Below, piece by piece: positions 12,481 to 19,807 of a stretch of 32,798 bases of DNA; position 1 is the stretch's first letter, and the number at the start of each line of letters is the position of its first letter. Source of the stretch: GW2011-AR5 sp041645025 (GTDB taxonomy: Archaea; Aenigmatarchaeota; Aenigmatarchaeia; GW2011-AR5). The notes below the pieces were generated by a model. That model was not told the origin of the DNA. It was given only the letters and a program-made list of their open reading frames with translations, and searched no databases. Location: NCBI GenBank assembly GCA_041645025.1, contig JBAZQV010000007.1:1-32798 (forward strand). Direction: 5' to 3'. The translations under genes and the position numbers were made by a program.

Positions 12481-12485
12481 TAATT

Positions 12486-13082
12486 ATGGCATTTGATAGA
12501 CGAAGAAAGAAAAAAACCGATTATGTGCAGAGACTTGCCCTGTTGAAGTCTGACAAGCCGCGTTTAGCTATTCGAAAAACCCTGAATAATTTTCATTTGC
12601 AGGTTATAATTTTAGAGACGACGGGCGACAGGACAGAGGTTGAAGTTTTTTCAAAGGCGCTGAAAAAGTATGGATGGAAAGGACATGGCGGAAACCTTCC
12701 TGCCGCATATCTTACGGGTTACCTGGCAGGATTGATGGCTCTTAAAAAGAATATTAAAGAAGCTAATGTTGACATAGGACTTCAGATGTCCGTAAAGGCA
12801 TCGGGTTTGTATGCAGCAGCTGCTGGCGCAAGAGATGCCGGCCTCATAATACCTTTGGGCAAAGAGGCTATTCCAAAAATGGACCGTATAAGCGGCAAGC
12901 ACATAGCAGAATATGCACAGAAACTAAAATCCGACGGTGAGAAGTACAAGAAGCAGTTTTCAGGATATATTAAAGCGGGCCTGCAGCCGGAAGACCTGCC
13001 TAAGCATTTTCAAGAGGTAAAGGATAAAATAAATGCGGAATTTGGAGCCAAAACTAAAAAAGAGGTCGAGGTCGCTAAGTAA
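12486..13082 (+). CDS. rpl18: Ribosomal protein uL18 (L18)
   Basis: Large-subunit protein uL18, 5S rRNA binding, 198 residues. RRRKKKTDYVQRLALLKSDKPRLAIRKTLNNFHLQVI and HGGNLPAAYLTGYLAGLMA are the archaeal/eukaryotic (L5e-like) form. The C-terminus is moderately long and Lys-rich. The ATG follows GTGATAATT; the TGA of eL19 is inside that box. A hairpin element begins at its stop. Confidence 0.96.
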   Translation: MAFDRRRKKKTDYVQRLALLKSDKPRLAIRKTLNNFHLQVIILETTGDRTEVEVFSKALKKYGWKGHGGNLPAAYLTGYLAGLMALKKNIKEANVDIGLQMSVKASGLYAAAAGARDAGLIIPLGKEAIPKMDRISGKHIAEYAQKLKSDGEKYKKQFSGYIKAGLQPEDLPKHFQEVKDKINAEFGAKTKKEVEVAK

Positions 13083-13105
13083 GCCCTTTTCTAAAGAAAA
13101 GCGCT
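13082..13105 (+). repeat. Stop-proximal hairpin element, copy 8 (after uL18)
   Basis: Identical over 24 bases to the copy after uS17 (6473-6496): AGC/GCT pairs, a C-C mismatch, CTTTTC/GAAAAG stem and TAAA loop. TTGCGG and a second GAAAAG arm follow, then an A/T-rich stretch (13114-13144) of AAATAAAA repeats. Confidence 0.78.
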
Positions 13106-13168
13106 TGCGGAAAAGAAATAAAATAAAAAGAAATAAAATAAAATGTGGATGAGGGAAAAAATAATATT

Positions 13169-13240
13169 GAAGACGAGGTCTACAAGATCCCCAGTTCTTT
13201 GGGGTGAGATCTAGACCTTTCTTGCAAGAAAGGGATCGAT
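13169..13240 (+). promoter_or_regulatory. Structured leader RNA of uS5 (shared with uL2 and eS4)
   Basis: P1: GGTCTA (13177-13182) with TAGACC (13212-13217), fully Watson-Crick where uL2 and eS4 have a G-U. P2: GATC (13186-13189) with GATC (13208-13211) and CCC/GGG beyond a TGA bulge, with the loop AGTTCTTT. P3: CCTTTCTT/AAGAAAGG, one base pair shorter than in the other two. GATCGATATG follows, with the start codon at 13241. The GAAGACGAGG before P1 corresponds to GAAGACAAGG of uL2 and uS17. Confidence 0.75.
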
Positions 13241-13939
13241 ATGGAATGGAAACCAAGAACTGAACTCGGAAGAATGGTTGCTCAGGGCACTATAACGCTT
13301 GAAGAGATATTTACCCAGGGAAAGAAAATAAAAGAATCCCAGATAATTGACAGGCTCATACCAAACTTGCAGACAGACATAATTTTCATAGGCGGCTCGC
13401 CAGGAAAGGGTGGCGGCATAAAGAGAACGCCTACCCGCAGGACTACACGCATGCACCGGTCAGGAAGACGTTACCGCACTTCAGCCATGGTGGTGATAGG
13501 CAATGGTGACGGCTACTTTGGACTCGGAAAATCTGTTGCAATAGAAAATCGTGTGGCAATAGAGAAGGCGACAGAAGCAGCAAAACTGAATATAGTTCCT
13601 GTGAAGCGCGGCTGTGGTTCGTGGGAGTGTGCCTGCGGTTCGGATCATACTATTCCTGTACAGATTGAAGGCAAGTCGGGCTCGGTGCGCGTTCAGTTGT
13701 TCCCTGCACCAAAGGGCGTCGGACTTTGTGTTAATAATGAGGCTAAGAAAATAATGCGGCTTGCAGGCATAAAGGATCTTTGGACAAAACGTTATGGTGA
13801 GTCACGGTCACGTTCTAATTATGCTATGGCTATTTTTGATGCTTTCAAACGGATAAACCGATTAAGACTTGATTCCAGGACTCCGGTAAAATCAACGGAA
13901 GAAAATTACGAAGAAATTGAGGAGGAGGAAAGCGCATGA
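13241..13939 (+). CDS. rps5: Ribosomal protein uS5 (S5)
   Basis: Small-subunit protein uS5, decoding fidelity and mRNA entry, 232 residues. WKPRTELGRMVAQGTITLEEIF and the double-stranded-RNA-binding domain with TSAMVVIGNGDGYFGLGKSVAIENRVAIEKATEAAKLNIVPV, then the GSVRVQLFPAPKGVGLCVNNEAKKIMRLAGIKDLWTKRYG region, are typical archaeal. An acidic tail (EENYEEIEEEESA) is present. The uL30 start overlaps its stop (ATGA). Confidence 0.97.
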   Translation: MEWKPRTELGRMVAQGTITLEEIFTQGKKIKESQIIDRLIPNLQTDIIFIGGSPGKGGGIKRTPTRRTTRMHRSGRRYRTSAMVVIGNGDGYFGLGKSVAIENRVAIEKATEAAKLNIVPVKRGCGSWECACGSDHTIPVQIEGKSGSVRVQLFPAPKGVGLCVNNEAKKIMRLAGIKDLWTKRYGESRSRSNYAMAIFDAFKRINRLRLDSRTPVKSTEENYEEIEEEESA

Positions 13940-14253
13940 TAGCTATTGTAAGGATACGCGGAGAGGCTGGAACAAGAAGAGATATAATTGATACGTTCAA
14001 GATGCTGGGCCTGAAGAAGATATACTCAGCGAGGCTGATTGAAAAAACGCCTTCGAATATTGGCATGGTAAGAAAAGTAGCTAATTTTGCAGCCTGGGGT
14101 GAAGCTTCTGAAGAAATAGAAAAGATTCTTGAAAAACCCAGGGGACTGAAGCCGCCGAAAGGTGGTCTGAAGTCGAAGAAGTACTATTATCCTCGCGGTA
14201 ATCTCGGATACTGCGGAGACAAGATAAACGACCTGATCAAAAAAATGATTTAA
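13936..14253 (+). CDS. rpl30: Ribosomal protein uL30 (L30), short form
   Basis: Large-subunit protein uL30, 105 residues, shorter than the usual archaeal 150-160. The N-terminal IAIVRIRGEAGTRRDIIDTFKMLGLKKIYSARLI is the L30 ferredoxin-like core; the archaeal C-terminal RGLKPPKGGLKSKKYYYPRGNLGYCGDKINDLIKKM is also present. The missing part is the middle insertion of the long form. GGAGGAGG precedes the ATG; it overlaps the uS5 stop by four bases. Confidence 0.94.
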   Translation: MIAIVRIRGEAGTRRDIIDTFKMLGLKKIYSARLIEKTPSNIGMVRKVANFAAWGEASEEIEKILEKPRGLKPPKGGLKSKKYYYPRGNLGYCGDKINDLIKKMI

Positions 14254-14261
14254 GCTCCTTT

Positions 14262-14284
14262 CAGCCCTTTTAAGAAAAGCGCTG
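14262..14284 (+). repeat. Stop-proximal hairpin element, copy 9 (after uL30)
   Basis: CAGC (14262-14265) pairs with GCTG (14281-14284) around one C-C mismatch and CTTTT/AAAAG, loop AAG. GCGGAAAAGGAAAATATATTATAAAAGG follows in two parts. This copy is the nearest match to the one after uL23, which carries an extra block in the same place. Confidence 0.75.
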
Positions 14285-14300
14285 GCGGAAAAGGAAAATA

Positions 14301-14350
14301 TATTATAAAAGGTGAAAAAAGAAAATAATGTTCGAAGACAAGTGATTTAT
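14301..14350 (+). promoter_or_regulatory. Candidate promoter and short leader of uL15
   Basis: TATTATAAA (14301) is followed by GAAAATAATGTT and GAAGACAAG (14334), then GTGATTTATATG with the uL15 start codon. It is the same TATA-GAAGAC arrangement as before uL2 and uS17, with a 33-base instead of 38-base spacing. No uL2-type folded insert is present. GTGATT serves as the ribosome-binding site. Confidence 0.5.
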
Positions 14351-14737
14351 ATGACCGTAAGATTCAAACAGAAGGTGCGAAAGTGGCGCGGACGAACGAG
14401 CCATGGCTGGGGCTGCAAAAAGAAGCACCGCGGCGGAGGCAGTCAGGGTGGCCGCGGACTCGGCGGCGGCCACAAGCACAAGTTCTCCTTTGTCACGTCA
14501 AAAGACCCGGGACGCTATGGCTACAAGGGCTTTTATTCAAAAAGAAAGACCGACAAGACTCTTAATATTAATGACATCGAGAAGATGGATGGCAACAACT
14601 TTGATCTTGGCAAGCTTGGATATGACAAGCTGCTGGGCACGGGCAAAATAAACCGTTCTGTTGTTGTCAAAGTCAAGAAGTTTTCAAAGATGGCAAAGGA
14701 AAAGATAGAAAAGGCCGGCGGCAAAATAGAGGCATAG
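14351..14737 (+). CDS. rpl15: Ribosomal protein uL15 (L15)
   Basis: Large-subunit protein uL15, 128 residues. The glycine-rich N-terminus (WRGRTSHGWGCKKKHRGGGSQGGRGLGGGHKHK) is the archaeal/eukaryotic L27A-type signature, and the C-terminus ends in the KMAKEKIEKAGGKIE helix. The ATG at 14351 after GTGATTTAT gives the family start; the frame stays open upstream to 14312 but without support. It is followed immediately by an unknown ORF, then secY. Confidence 0.96.
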   Translation: MTVRFKQKVRKWRGRTSHGWGCKKKHRGGGSQGGRGLGGGHKHKFSFVTSKDPGRYGYKGFYSKRKTDKTLNINDIEKMDGNNFDLGKLGYDKLLGTGKINRSVVVKVKKFSKMAKEKIEKAGGKIEA

Positions 14738-14739
14738 GC

Positions 14740-15129
14740 ATGGATCCGTTGATTAGGGAATATCTTGATTCAAAATTTTCACTAAACACGCGAGACGATC
14801 ATCATGATGTTTTGTTTGATGGCCGATACATGCCATTTAGAGTTGACAATGACTGTATTCAGCTTCTAAAATATGTACCTAGCCGTACTGGAAGCATAAC
14901 AACACCTGGCAGAAGTTTTGTTGTTGTTTATGATAACAGCAAAACACCGGAACAGGTTTATGCAATGTTCAGATACATTGCAATGAATTGGATTCATGAA
15001 AAAGCTCTAAGAATGTTAGAAGATGAAAGACACGCTCAATATCATGATACGATGCGAGGGTCAGAAGTAAGTTTTTCACTCAGAGATGATGTAGAAGAAA
15101 TCGAAGCATGTTATGATACTAGGGTTTAA
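14740..15129 (+). CDS. Unknown protein between uL15 and secY
   Basis: 129 residues, no family recognised. Mixed alpha/beta appearance: a short N-terminal helix (MDPLIREYLDSKF), strands (DVLFDGRYMPFRVDND, RSFVVVYDNS), then helices (TPEQVYAMFRYIAMNWIHEKALRMLEDERHAQYHDTM) and an acidic end. GAGG precedes the ATG, two bases after the uL15 stop. Codon choice is less biased and more A/T-rich than in uL15 or secY. uL15 and secY are usually adjacent, so this is another cluster insertion. Confidence 0.7.
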   Translation: MDPLIREYLDSKFSLNTRDDHHDVLFDGRYMPFRVDNDCIQLLKYVPSRTGSITTPGRSFVVVYDNSKTPEQVYAMFRYIAMNWIHEKALRMLEDERHAQYHDTMRGSEVSFSLRDDVEEIEACYDTRV

Positions 15130-15158
15130 AAACATTTTTGATAAGCGCGGTTATAATT

Positions 15159-16682
15159 ATGAATGTCCTCGATGCAATAACTTCGAAACTGCCAGGCATT
15201 GCAGAACCGAAGACTCATCTTAACTTTAAATCACGTCTTAAATGGACTGGCATGATTCTTCTGCTCTTTCTGGTGCTGAGCCAGATAATAGCTTTTGGCG
15301 TTTCGCCTGTTTCCACAGAGCGTTTTCAGTTCTTTGAACTTATTCTCGGCTCGTCTATCGGTTCGCTGCTCACGTTAGGTATAGGACCTATTGTCACGGC
15401 TTCAATTATTCTGCAGCTTCTCGTCGGCGCAAAAATACTCCCTTGGGATCTCAAAACATCGGAAGGCAAGAGAAAGTTCCAGGGCATGCAGAAACTAGCT
15501 GTTATATTTTTCTGTGTGTTCGAAGCATTTGCTTACGTGTCGTTTGGCGCGATAATACCGCTCTCGAATGATTTTGGAGTATATTTGTTCCTTATATTCC
15601 AGATAGCATTTGGTGGTTTCCTTGTGCTGCTGATGGACGAAGTCGTGTCAAAGTGGGGCATAGGGTCTGGAGTCTCATTATTCATTGCCGCCGGCGTCAC
15701 AAAAGTAATTTTCGTACGTGCTTTCAATCCGCTGACACCGCCAGGCGAAACAATTCCAGCAGGTATTTTGCCCCAGTTTGTCGCGCTCCTTGGCCTTGGC
15801 GAGATATTCCAGGCGTTCGTGGCGCTGCTGCCGCTTGTCGCGACGATAATAGTTTTCCTGGTCGTTGTTTATGTCCAGGCAATAAAGGTGGAAATACCTT
15901 TGGCCTTTGGCTCCATACGAGGATTCTCAAGGAGATGGCCGCTCAACCTCATCTACACGAGCAATATTCCTGTAATACTTATTGCCGCGCTACTTGCTAA
16001 TTTGCAGCTGCTTGGGAACATTTCAGCAAAAACCATAACAGATGCTGGACTGCGCTGCGGACTCTTCGGCTGCTTTGACCAGGACGGCCAGGCGACTAGC
16101 GGAATCGCTCTCTTTTTCAACCCGCCGGTAACGCTCCCTGTTCAGATATTCTTTTTGACGCTTATGTTAACTGTATTTATTGCGGCATTCCTTGCGTTTT
16201 ACTTCAAGTACAAGCACGTGCACAAGGTTCTGATAGGCTCGATAGCTGCAGGGCTCGTAATGGCTTTCCTGGTGTCCAGCTTTTCTGTCGGGCTGCCAAA
16301 TGGCGAGGAAACTGCCCGCATAATTGCGTATATGCTGATACTTGTGCTCGGCTCGATGGTTTTCTCCATATTCTGGGTCTCGACCAGCGGCATGGATTCG
16401 CGTTCTGTGGCAGAGCAGATAAAAGGAATGGGAATGCAGATACCTGGATTCCGCCGTGACCCGCGCATTGTAGAGGAAGTGCTCAACAGGTACATACCCA
16501 CGATCACGATAATCAGCGGACTGTTCGTAGGAATGCTTGCTGCCATAGGAGACTTTACAGGCGCACTGGGAACCGGAACCGGAATACTGCTTACGGTCAT
16601 GATAATATACAACCTCTACGAGAACATCGCTACCCGCTACGTCGAGGACATGCACCCGTCGCTGAGGAAGTTCTTCAAATAA
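15159..16682 (+). CDS. secY: Protein translocase subunit SecY
   Basis: Central channel of the Sec translocon in the cell membrane, 507 residues with about ten membrane segments. PGIAEPKTHLNFKSRLKWTGMILLLFL opens the protein, and TASIILQLLVGAKILPWDL, EGKRKFQGMQKLAVIFF, and KWGIGSGVSLFIAAGVTKVIF are archaeal SecY hallmarks; the cytoplasmic loop contains the QIPGFRRDPRIVEEVLNRYIP stretch. The ATG at 15159 is chosen over the upstream start at 15138 because it begins the conserved amphipathic helix. It closes the ribosomal cluster and ends in a hairpin element. Confidence 0.97.
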   Translation: MNVLDAITSKLPGIAEPKTHLNFKSRLKWTGMILLLFLVLSQIIAFGVSPVSTERFQFFELILGSSIGSLLTLGIGPIVTASIILQLLVGAKILPWDLKTSEGKRKFQGMQKLAVIFFCVFEAFAYVSFGAIIPLSNDFGVYLFLIFQIAFGGFLVLLMDEVVSKWGIGSGVSLFIAAGVTKVIFVRAFNPLTPPGETIPAGILPQFVALLGLGEIFQAFVALLPLVATIIVFLVVVYVQAIKVEIPLAFGSIRGFSRRWPLNLIYTSNIPVILIAALLANLQLLGNISAKTITDAGLRCGLFGCFDQDGQATSGIALFFNPPVTLPVQIFFLTLMLTVFIAAFLAFYFKYKHVHKVLIGSIAAGLVMAFLVSSFSVGLPNGEETARIIAYMLILVLGSMVFSIFWVSTSGMDSRSVAEQIKGMGMQIPGFRRDPRIVEEVLNRYIPTITIISGLFVGMLAAIGDFTGALGTGTGILLTVMIIYNLYENIATRYVEDMHPSLRKFFK

Positions 16683-16709
16683 GCCCCTTTCTTCACAAGA
16701 AAGTGGCTT
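16681..16709 (+). repeat. Stop-proximal hairpin element, copy 10 (after secY)
   Basis: AAGCC (16681-16685) pairs with GGCTT (16705-16709), one C-T mismatch, then CTTTCTT/AAGAAAG with a CAC loop. TTGCGG-like GCGG and the third arm TCAAAGAACATAATAT follow. It closely resembles the copy after uL2. Since no ribosomal gene follows, a role limited to ribosomal operon internal processing is not sufficient. Confidence 0.75.
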
Positions 16710-16753
16710 GCGGTCAAAGAACATAATATCCTAGCTTTAAAAATGTTAATCAA

Positions 16754-16811
16754 GCGGGAAGAAATCCACCGCTTTGACAAGGTTCACAACAAGCGGTGGA
16801 TGAATTCCCGC
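16754..16811 (+). repeat. Large imperfect inverted repeat, possible IS200/IS605-type remnant
   Basis: GCGGGAA (16754-16760) pairs with TTCCCGC (16805-16811), and ATCCACCGCTT (16764-16774) with AAGCGGTGGAT (16791-16801); GAA faces GAA as an internal loop, and the terminal loop is 16 bases. G/C-rich hairpins with GGTGGATGAATTCCC-like arms resemble the ends of IS200/IS605 elements and their associated guide RNAs. No tnpA or tnpB is nearby, so if so this is a remnant. An independent structured RNA is an alternative. Confidence 0.65.
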
Positions 16812-17062
16812 CACAATAAACTATTTCTGGACTCTTGAGGGATAAGTAAAAAGGAACAGCCCGAAGGCCGCTCCCGAGCACATAGCTCTCGTCTCACTTA
16901 GCGTAAGCTTTGCTCGTTCTAGGATAAAAAAGTGATTTCATGGAAAACAAACTCGTAGCTTTGGCTATGGAAAATCATTATAGCAAGCGATACGGTTGCT
17001 GTTGAAGGAAAGTAAAAGATGCGTCCGCTGGGAATTACTACTATTTTCTTTAGTTTGCTTGT
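16812..17062. other. Spacer with no clear gene; possible 21-codon ORF at 16940-17005
   Basis: The stretch after the large inverted repeat has no long ORF. A short frame MENKLVALAMENHYSKRYGCC runs from 16940 to 17005 behind AGTGATTTC, which resembles the ribosome-binding boxes of this genome, but 21 codons without a family are weak evidence. The first tRNA-Gly-like 14-base repeat lies at its right end. G/C-rich patches around 16860-16920 look like decayed sequence. Confidence 0.3.
17020..17033 (-). repeat. Partial copy of the tRNA-Gly 3' end, distal (13 of 14 bases)
   Basis: The plus strand reads TGCGTCCGCTGGGA. This matches 20387-20400, the reverse complement of the end of tRNA-Gly, with one C-to-T change. 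It lies on the 3' side of the tRNA and in the same orientation, as expected for a distal attachment site left by integration at the tRNA gene. The following bases (ATTACTAC) do not match the tRNA. Confidence 0.55.
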
Positions 17063-17383
17063 CTAAACTGTGATGGACTTCTCTAATGGCAAGGGTATAG
17101 AGATTTGCCTCTCTTCTTCACCTTTCGGTTTTAAAGTAAGATATAGCCATGTGGTAGACATCCTGGAATTAATCTGTATGTCAGCAGAAATCAGGTTTTG
17201 TAAAACTTCTTTAGACGTATTCAAAATTTTGTTAGGGTTAAGTATTTCTATTGCAACAATACTCATTTTATCGTCTAAATCAATTATAACTTCTCCTAAA
17301 TCTATGGTAAGGCTGGTTTTCTTTTGCTGCCTGTATATGACAAGTGAGTTTGCCTCTTCATCATACATAAATGCTGCTTTCAT
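17063..17383 (-). CDS. DUF2283-like protein
   Basis: 106 residues. MKAAFMYDEEANSLVIYRQQKK, then VIIDLDDKMSIVAIEILNPNKIL matches the DUF2283 pattern (a YDxExDxLYI start and a DxDxxGxIVGIEILNA-like centre). The family is usually about 70 residues and often found in toxin-antitoxin-like gene pairs; this one has about 35 extra C-terminal residues. A 23-codon ORF lies just upstream on the same strand, spaced by one base from its start, and may be what is left of a partner. Confidence 0.75.
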   Translation of the reverse strand: MKAAFMYDEEANSLVIYRQQKKTSLTIDLGEVIIDLDDKMSIVAIEILNPNKILNTSKEVLQNLISADIQINSRMSTTWLYLTLKPKGEEERQISIPLPLEKSITV

Positions 17384-17384
17384 C

Positions 17385-17456
17385 TTATCGTCTCCTTGCT
17401 GAGTATTTCCTGACTAATTTTTCTGCCTTCTTGGTCATGTCCATACTATTATTCAT
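17385..17456 (-). CDS. Possible 23-residue basic peptide upstream of the DUF2283-like gene
   Basis: MNNSMDMTKKAEKLVRKYSA with a final RRR; it ends one base before the start codon of the DUF2283-like gene. The AAGGAG-type box for the latter lies inside this ORF. DUF2283 proteins are often paired with a small toxin, so this may be a truncated partner or a translational leader. Very short, so support is limited to its position. Confidence 0.35.
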   Translation of the reverse strand: MNNSMDMTKKAEKLVRKYSARRR

Positions 17457-17525
17457 ATTTATTATACAACTTAAAACATAAAAGCCCCGCCGGGAAGATT
17501 GTCTAAGTATTTAAGTACATAATGC

Positions 17526-17543
17526 TATGTATATAGATACATA
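17526..17543. promoter_or_regulatory. Perfect inverted repeat before the MNT gene, candidate operator
   Basis: TATGTAT (17526-17532) and ATACATA (17537-17543) form a 7-base inverted repeat separated by ATAG, ending 11 bases before the start codon of a protein with an N-terminal helix-turn-helix. Autoregulation by that protein is plausible because toxin-antitoxin operons usually repress themselves; this is inference. Confidence 0.5.
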
Positions 17544-17554
17544 AAGTGATACGA

Positions 17555-18121
17555 ATGAAGACCGAAATAAAAATAATAAAATTTTTGCTTGCGGGGAGAA
17601 GAAAATGTACCATACGAGAACTGTCGAAGGGCATCAGGGCGGACTATAAAATAACACACACCGCCGTTCAGAGACTGATAAAAAAAGGCGTTCTCAAAGG
17701 CATGAGAGTGGGGCAATCGATTCAGGTTTCACTGACGCTCAGACTGACAAAAGACACCTATGAGGCAGAGGACGAAAGACGGAAGGATCTGATGAAAAAC
17801 AGAAACATACAGACTATGGATTTTTGGTTAAGCGAGCTAAAGTTTCCGTTTATTGCCCTTGTATTCGGCTCCCACGCAAAAGGAGCAGCTACAAAACACT
17901 CGGACATAGACCTTATGGTTATATGCGACGAGAACAGGAAAAAACATGTTGAAAATAAAATGTCAAACATGACAGACGTTCATCTCACGGTCCTTACGCC
18001 GGATGAATTCTTGGAGGGTATGCGCAGCAAAAACCCCACGGTTCAGGCAGAAGCGTTAAAAAATCATATAATACTTGTAAACATAGAACAGTATTACGGG
18101 ATGATAAGCAATGCTGGATGA
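17555..18121 (+). CDS. MNT-type nucleotidyltransferase antitoxin with N-terminal HTH
   Basis: 188 residues. About residues 1-60 form a winged-helix-like domain (IIKFLLAGRRKCTIRELSKGI, ITHTAVQRLIKKGVLKG). Residues 100-160 are a minimal nucleotidyltransferase: GSHAKG (105-110) and SDIDL (116-120) match the GSxxxG...DxD catalytic pattern. In MNT/HEPN modules this protein neutralises the HEPN toxin by adding AMP to it. The ATG at 17555 follows GTGAT; the next gene overlaps its end by 11 bases. Genes 17555-18955 form one operon. Confidence 0.85.
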   Translation: MKTEIKIIKFLLAGRRKCTIRELSKGIRADYKITHTAVQRLIKKGVLKGMRVGQSIQVSLTLRLTKDTYEAEDERRKDLMKNRNIQTMDFWLSELKFPFIALVFGSHAKGAATKHSDIDLMVICDENRKKHVENKMSNMTDVHLTVLTPDEFLEGMRSKNPTVQAEALKNHIILVNIEQYYGMISNAG

Positions 18122-18686
18122 AAAGCAGAGCGCCCAGCGCGTTAGTGAATATCTGAGAAACGGGACGATTGCAAAGGAAAAGGAAGGGAAGTTCGTTTTG
18201 TTTTTCCTTAACAATGCAAAGAACTCGCTGGATGCCGCAAACCTGCTGTGGAATGCGTCAGCAGACAAAGCATTGCAAAAAACACTGCAAATAGAAGGGT
18301 TCAACGGATATCTCTGGGTGATAAATGCGTCGTATTATTCGATGTTCTATATGGCGCGCGCACTGCTTGAGAGCGCTGGCGTCAAAATAAAACAAAAGAA
18401 GTTCGTGCACGAGGTAACTTATCACTGTCTTGTTCACTATTTTTATAGTACCAAAAAGCTCCAAAAAATATTTGTTGATGACTTTGAGGAAGTCGGTAGG
18501 GAAGCTGCAGAGTTGCTGGGCCAACAAAGAGCAGCGGAGCTTATGGAAGAATACCACCATGAGAAAAAGAAGCGCGGCAGCATAACATACGAGACAGGAG
18601 TTATTGCACTTCAACAGACGGCGAAAACGTCACTGGAGAGAGCAAGACGCTTCTACGGAGAAACGGGAAAAATAACCAAGAGATGA
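18111..18686 (+). CDS. HEPN-domain protein, partner of MNT (putative toxin)
   Basis: 191 residues, all-helical. LDAANLLWN and INASYYSMFYMARALLESAGV are the helices of the HEPN fold in the family next to minimal nucleotidyltransferases. HEPN toxins are RNases that usually rely on an Rx4-6H motif; I do not see a convincing one here, though the HHEKKKRGSITYET segment near the C-terminus is a common feature of this subfamily. Activity is therefore uncertain. Overlap with the MNT gene shows co-expression. Confidence 0.8.
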   Translation: MLDEKQSAQRVSEYLRNGTIAKEKEGKFVLFFLNNAKNSLDAANLLWNASADKALQKTLQIEGFNGYLWVINASYYSMFYMARALLESAGVKIKQKKFVHEVTYHCLVHYFYSTKKLQKIFVDDFEEVGREAAELLGQQRAAELMEEYHHEKKKRGSITYETGVIALQQTAKTSLERARRFYGETGKITKR

Positions 18687-18955
18687 GTAAAATGAAAATC
18701 TATATTGTTGGCGATCATGGTCCAGAACACAACTCTATACACAGTGTTCATAAAACACGCGAAGGTGCACTAAAAGCGTGGAACAGACGTAGATTGTATT
18801 TATTGCGAGAGGCCAGGCAATTTTTGAAAGGAAGCAAATATGGTAAGGATATGTGGAAAGAAATAATAAAGAATCTGTCCTGCAAAGACCCGAAGAAGAT
18901 AGATAATTACCCTCAAGAGACCCCGTATATACAAGAAATGGAAGTCAAGGAATAA
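18683..18955 (+). CDS. Unknown small protein in the MNT/HEPN operon
   Basis: 90 residues from the ATG at 18683, or 87 from the ATG at 18692, which has the better box (GATGAGTAAA). The N-terminus MKIYIVGDHGPEHNSIHSVHKTREGALKAWNRRR resembles small viral or plasmid proteins with a strand, a phrase such as SxxKxREGAL, and a helix, ending in an acidic strand (YIQEMEVKE). I cannot name a family. Overlap with the HEPN gene by four bases means it belongs to the module. Confidence 0.65.
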   Translation: MSKMKIYIVGDHGPEHNSIHSVHKTREGALKAWNRRRLYLLREARQFLKGSKYGKDMWKEIIKNLSCKDPKKIDNYPQETPYIQEMEVKE

Positions 18956-18962
18956 TTAAAAA

Positions 18963-18976
18963 TGCGTCCGCCGGGA
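18963..18976 (-). repeat. Exact 14-base copy of the tRNA-Gly 3' end
   Basis: TGCGTCCGCCGGGA is identical to 20387-20400, the complement of the last acceptor/T-arm bases of tRNA-Gly. Orientation is the same as in the gene. It separates the MNT/HEPN module from the PIN module. The following bases (ACTGGCC...GGTTCCC) fold back on the CGGGAAC but no longer match a tRNA. Confidence 0.65.
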
Positions 18977-19058
18977 ACTGGCCTAAATCGGTTCGGTTCC
19001 CATTCAAAGTATGCGTCTCTATGACAGATTTATAAAATAACGAGAGATAATAATTGCA

Positions 19059-19559
19059 ATGACAACAAGACTCATTCTAGATACAAGTATCTACGGAAGG
19101 ATAATAGAAGACAATCTTGAGGATGAAGTAGTTGATAAGGCAAATTTGCACAAGCATGATTTGATATTTTACGGAATCAAAATAATAAGGAACGAAATAA
19201 GAGCCGCACCTAAGCACTCGAAAGACAGATATGATTTGAGATTGGCTCTTCTCAGACTGTACGATACATTGACAAAGGACCGAAGACTTGAAATCAAGCC
19301 GCTTGCCAATCACTTGGCACTTCTTTATTATAAAAACTATAGAAAAAATGGTGGTTCTGTATCATGGAAAAATATGGAAAATGACATGGTAATTGTTGCA
19401 GAAGCGACTATTAGCAAACTGGATATCGTAGTATCTGATGATAACAGAACAATGTTGTCAGACCCCGCCAAAGAGTCTTATTATTCAGTTAACAAGCAGC
19501 ATAATCTAATAACGCCGAACTTTATCGGTTATGCTGAATTCAAAAGAAAACTATTTTGA
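19059..19559 (+). CDS. PIN-domain protein (putative ribonuclease)
   Basis: 166 residues. The N-terminal LILDTSIYGRIIED has the first PIN-domain aspartate; KIIRNEIRAAPK supplies the conserved Glu-containing helix, and ENDMVIVAEATISKLDIVVSDDNRTM the later acidic cluster. PIN proteins cleave RNA in a metal-dependent way and are frequent toxins. No classical antitoxin is adjacent on the same strand. TTTATAAAAT at 19028 with the ATG about 27 bases on suggests a leaderless transcript. Confidence 0.82.
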   Translation: MTTRLILDTSIYGRIIEDNLEDEVVDKANLHKHDLIFYGIKIIRNEIRAAPKHSKDRYDLRLALLRLYDTLTKDRRLEIKPLANHLALLYYKNYRKNGGSVSWKNMENDMVIVAEATISKLDIVVSDDNRTMLSDPAKESYYSVNKQHNLITPNFIGYAEFKRKLF

Positions 19560-19679
19560 CTTGCCCGTAGAATTAGCTATGAATTTCTTCAAATCCCTCA
19601 TGAATTCCGGGTCTTTCCGGGCTTTTTTGATGTAATCGCTTGTTTCTTTCCATGATGCATTTTTCTTTACCATAACCAT
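19551..19679 (-). CDS. Possible 42-residue protein convergent with the PIN gene
   Basis: MVMVKKNASWKETSDYIKKA followed by a Lys/Asp-rich helix and FIANSTGKSK. Its end overlaps the PIN gene end by 9 bases on the opposite strand. The pattern of a short basic/helical peptide would suit an antitoxin, but convergent orientation is unusual for that. Interestingly it starts with the same ATGGTTATGGT bases as the alpha-CTD-like gene at 20334. Moderate support only. Confidence 0.45.
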   Translation of the reverse strand: MVMVKKNASWKETSDYIKKARKDPEFMRDLKKFIANSTGKSK

Positions 19680-19716
19680 ACAGTATACCTTACTCTTTAA
19701 ATTTTTAACTTGTCTA

Positions 19717-19807
19717 AAGATTCATTGAAAACTGCTGCTTTTTATGCAAAAAATGAATCTTGGATATCATCTTCTTTTCAGAAAGTCGTGGGTATACAAA
19801 GAAGATG
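19717..19807. repeat. Two 10-bp inverted repeats in the spacer left of the alpha-CTD-like gene
   Basis: AAGATTCATT (19717-19726) with AATGAATCTT (19752-19761), and CATCTTCTTT (19768-19777) with AAAGAAGATG (19798-19807). Both are perfect over ten bases. The surrounding 226 bases hold no credible ORF. These could be transcript ends of the convergent genes or a small RNA. Confidence 0.5.

Noticed and set aside
17487..17495. CCGCCGGGA as a fourth copy of the tRNA-Gly end
   Set aside because: Only nine bases match, which is within chance for G/C-rich sequence.
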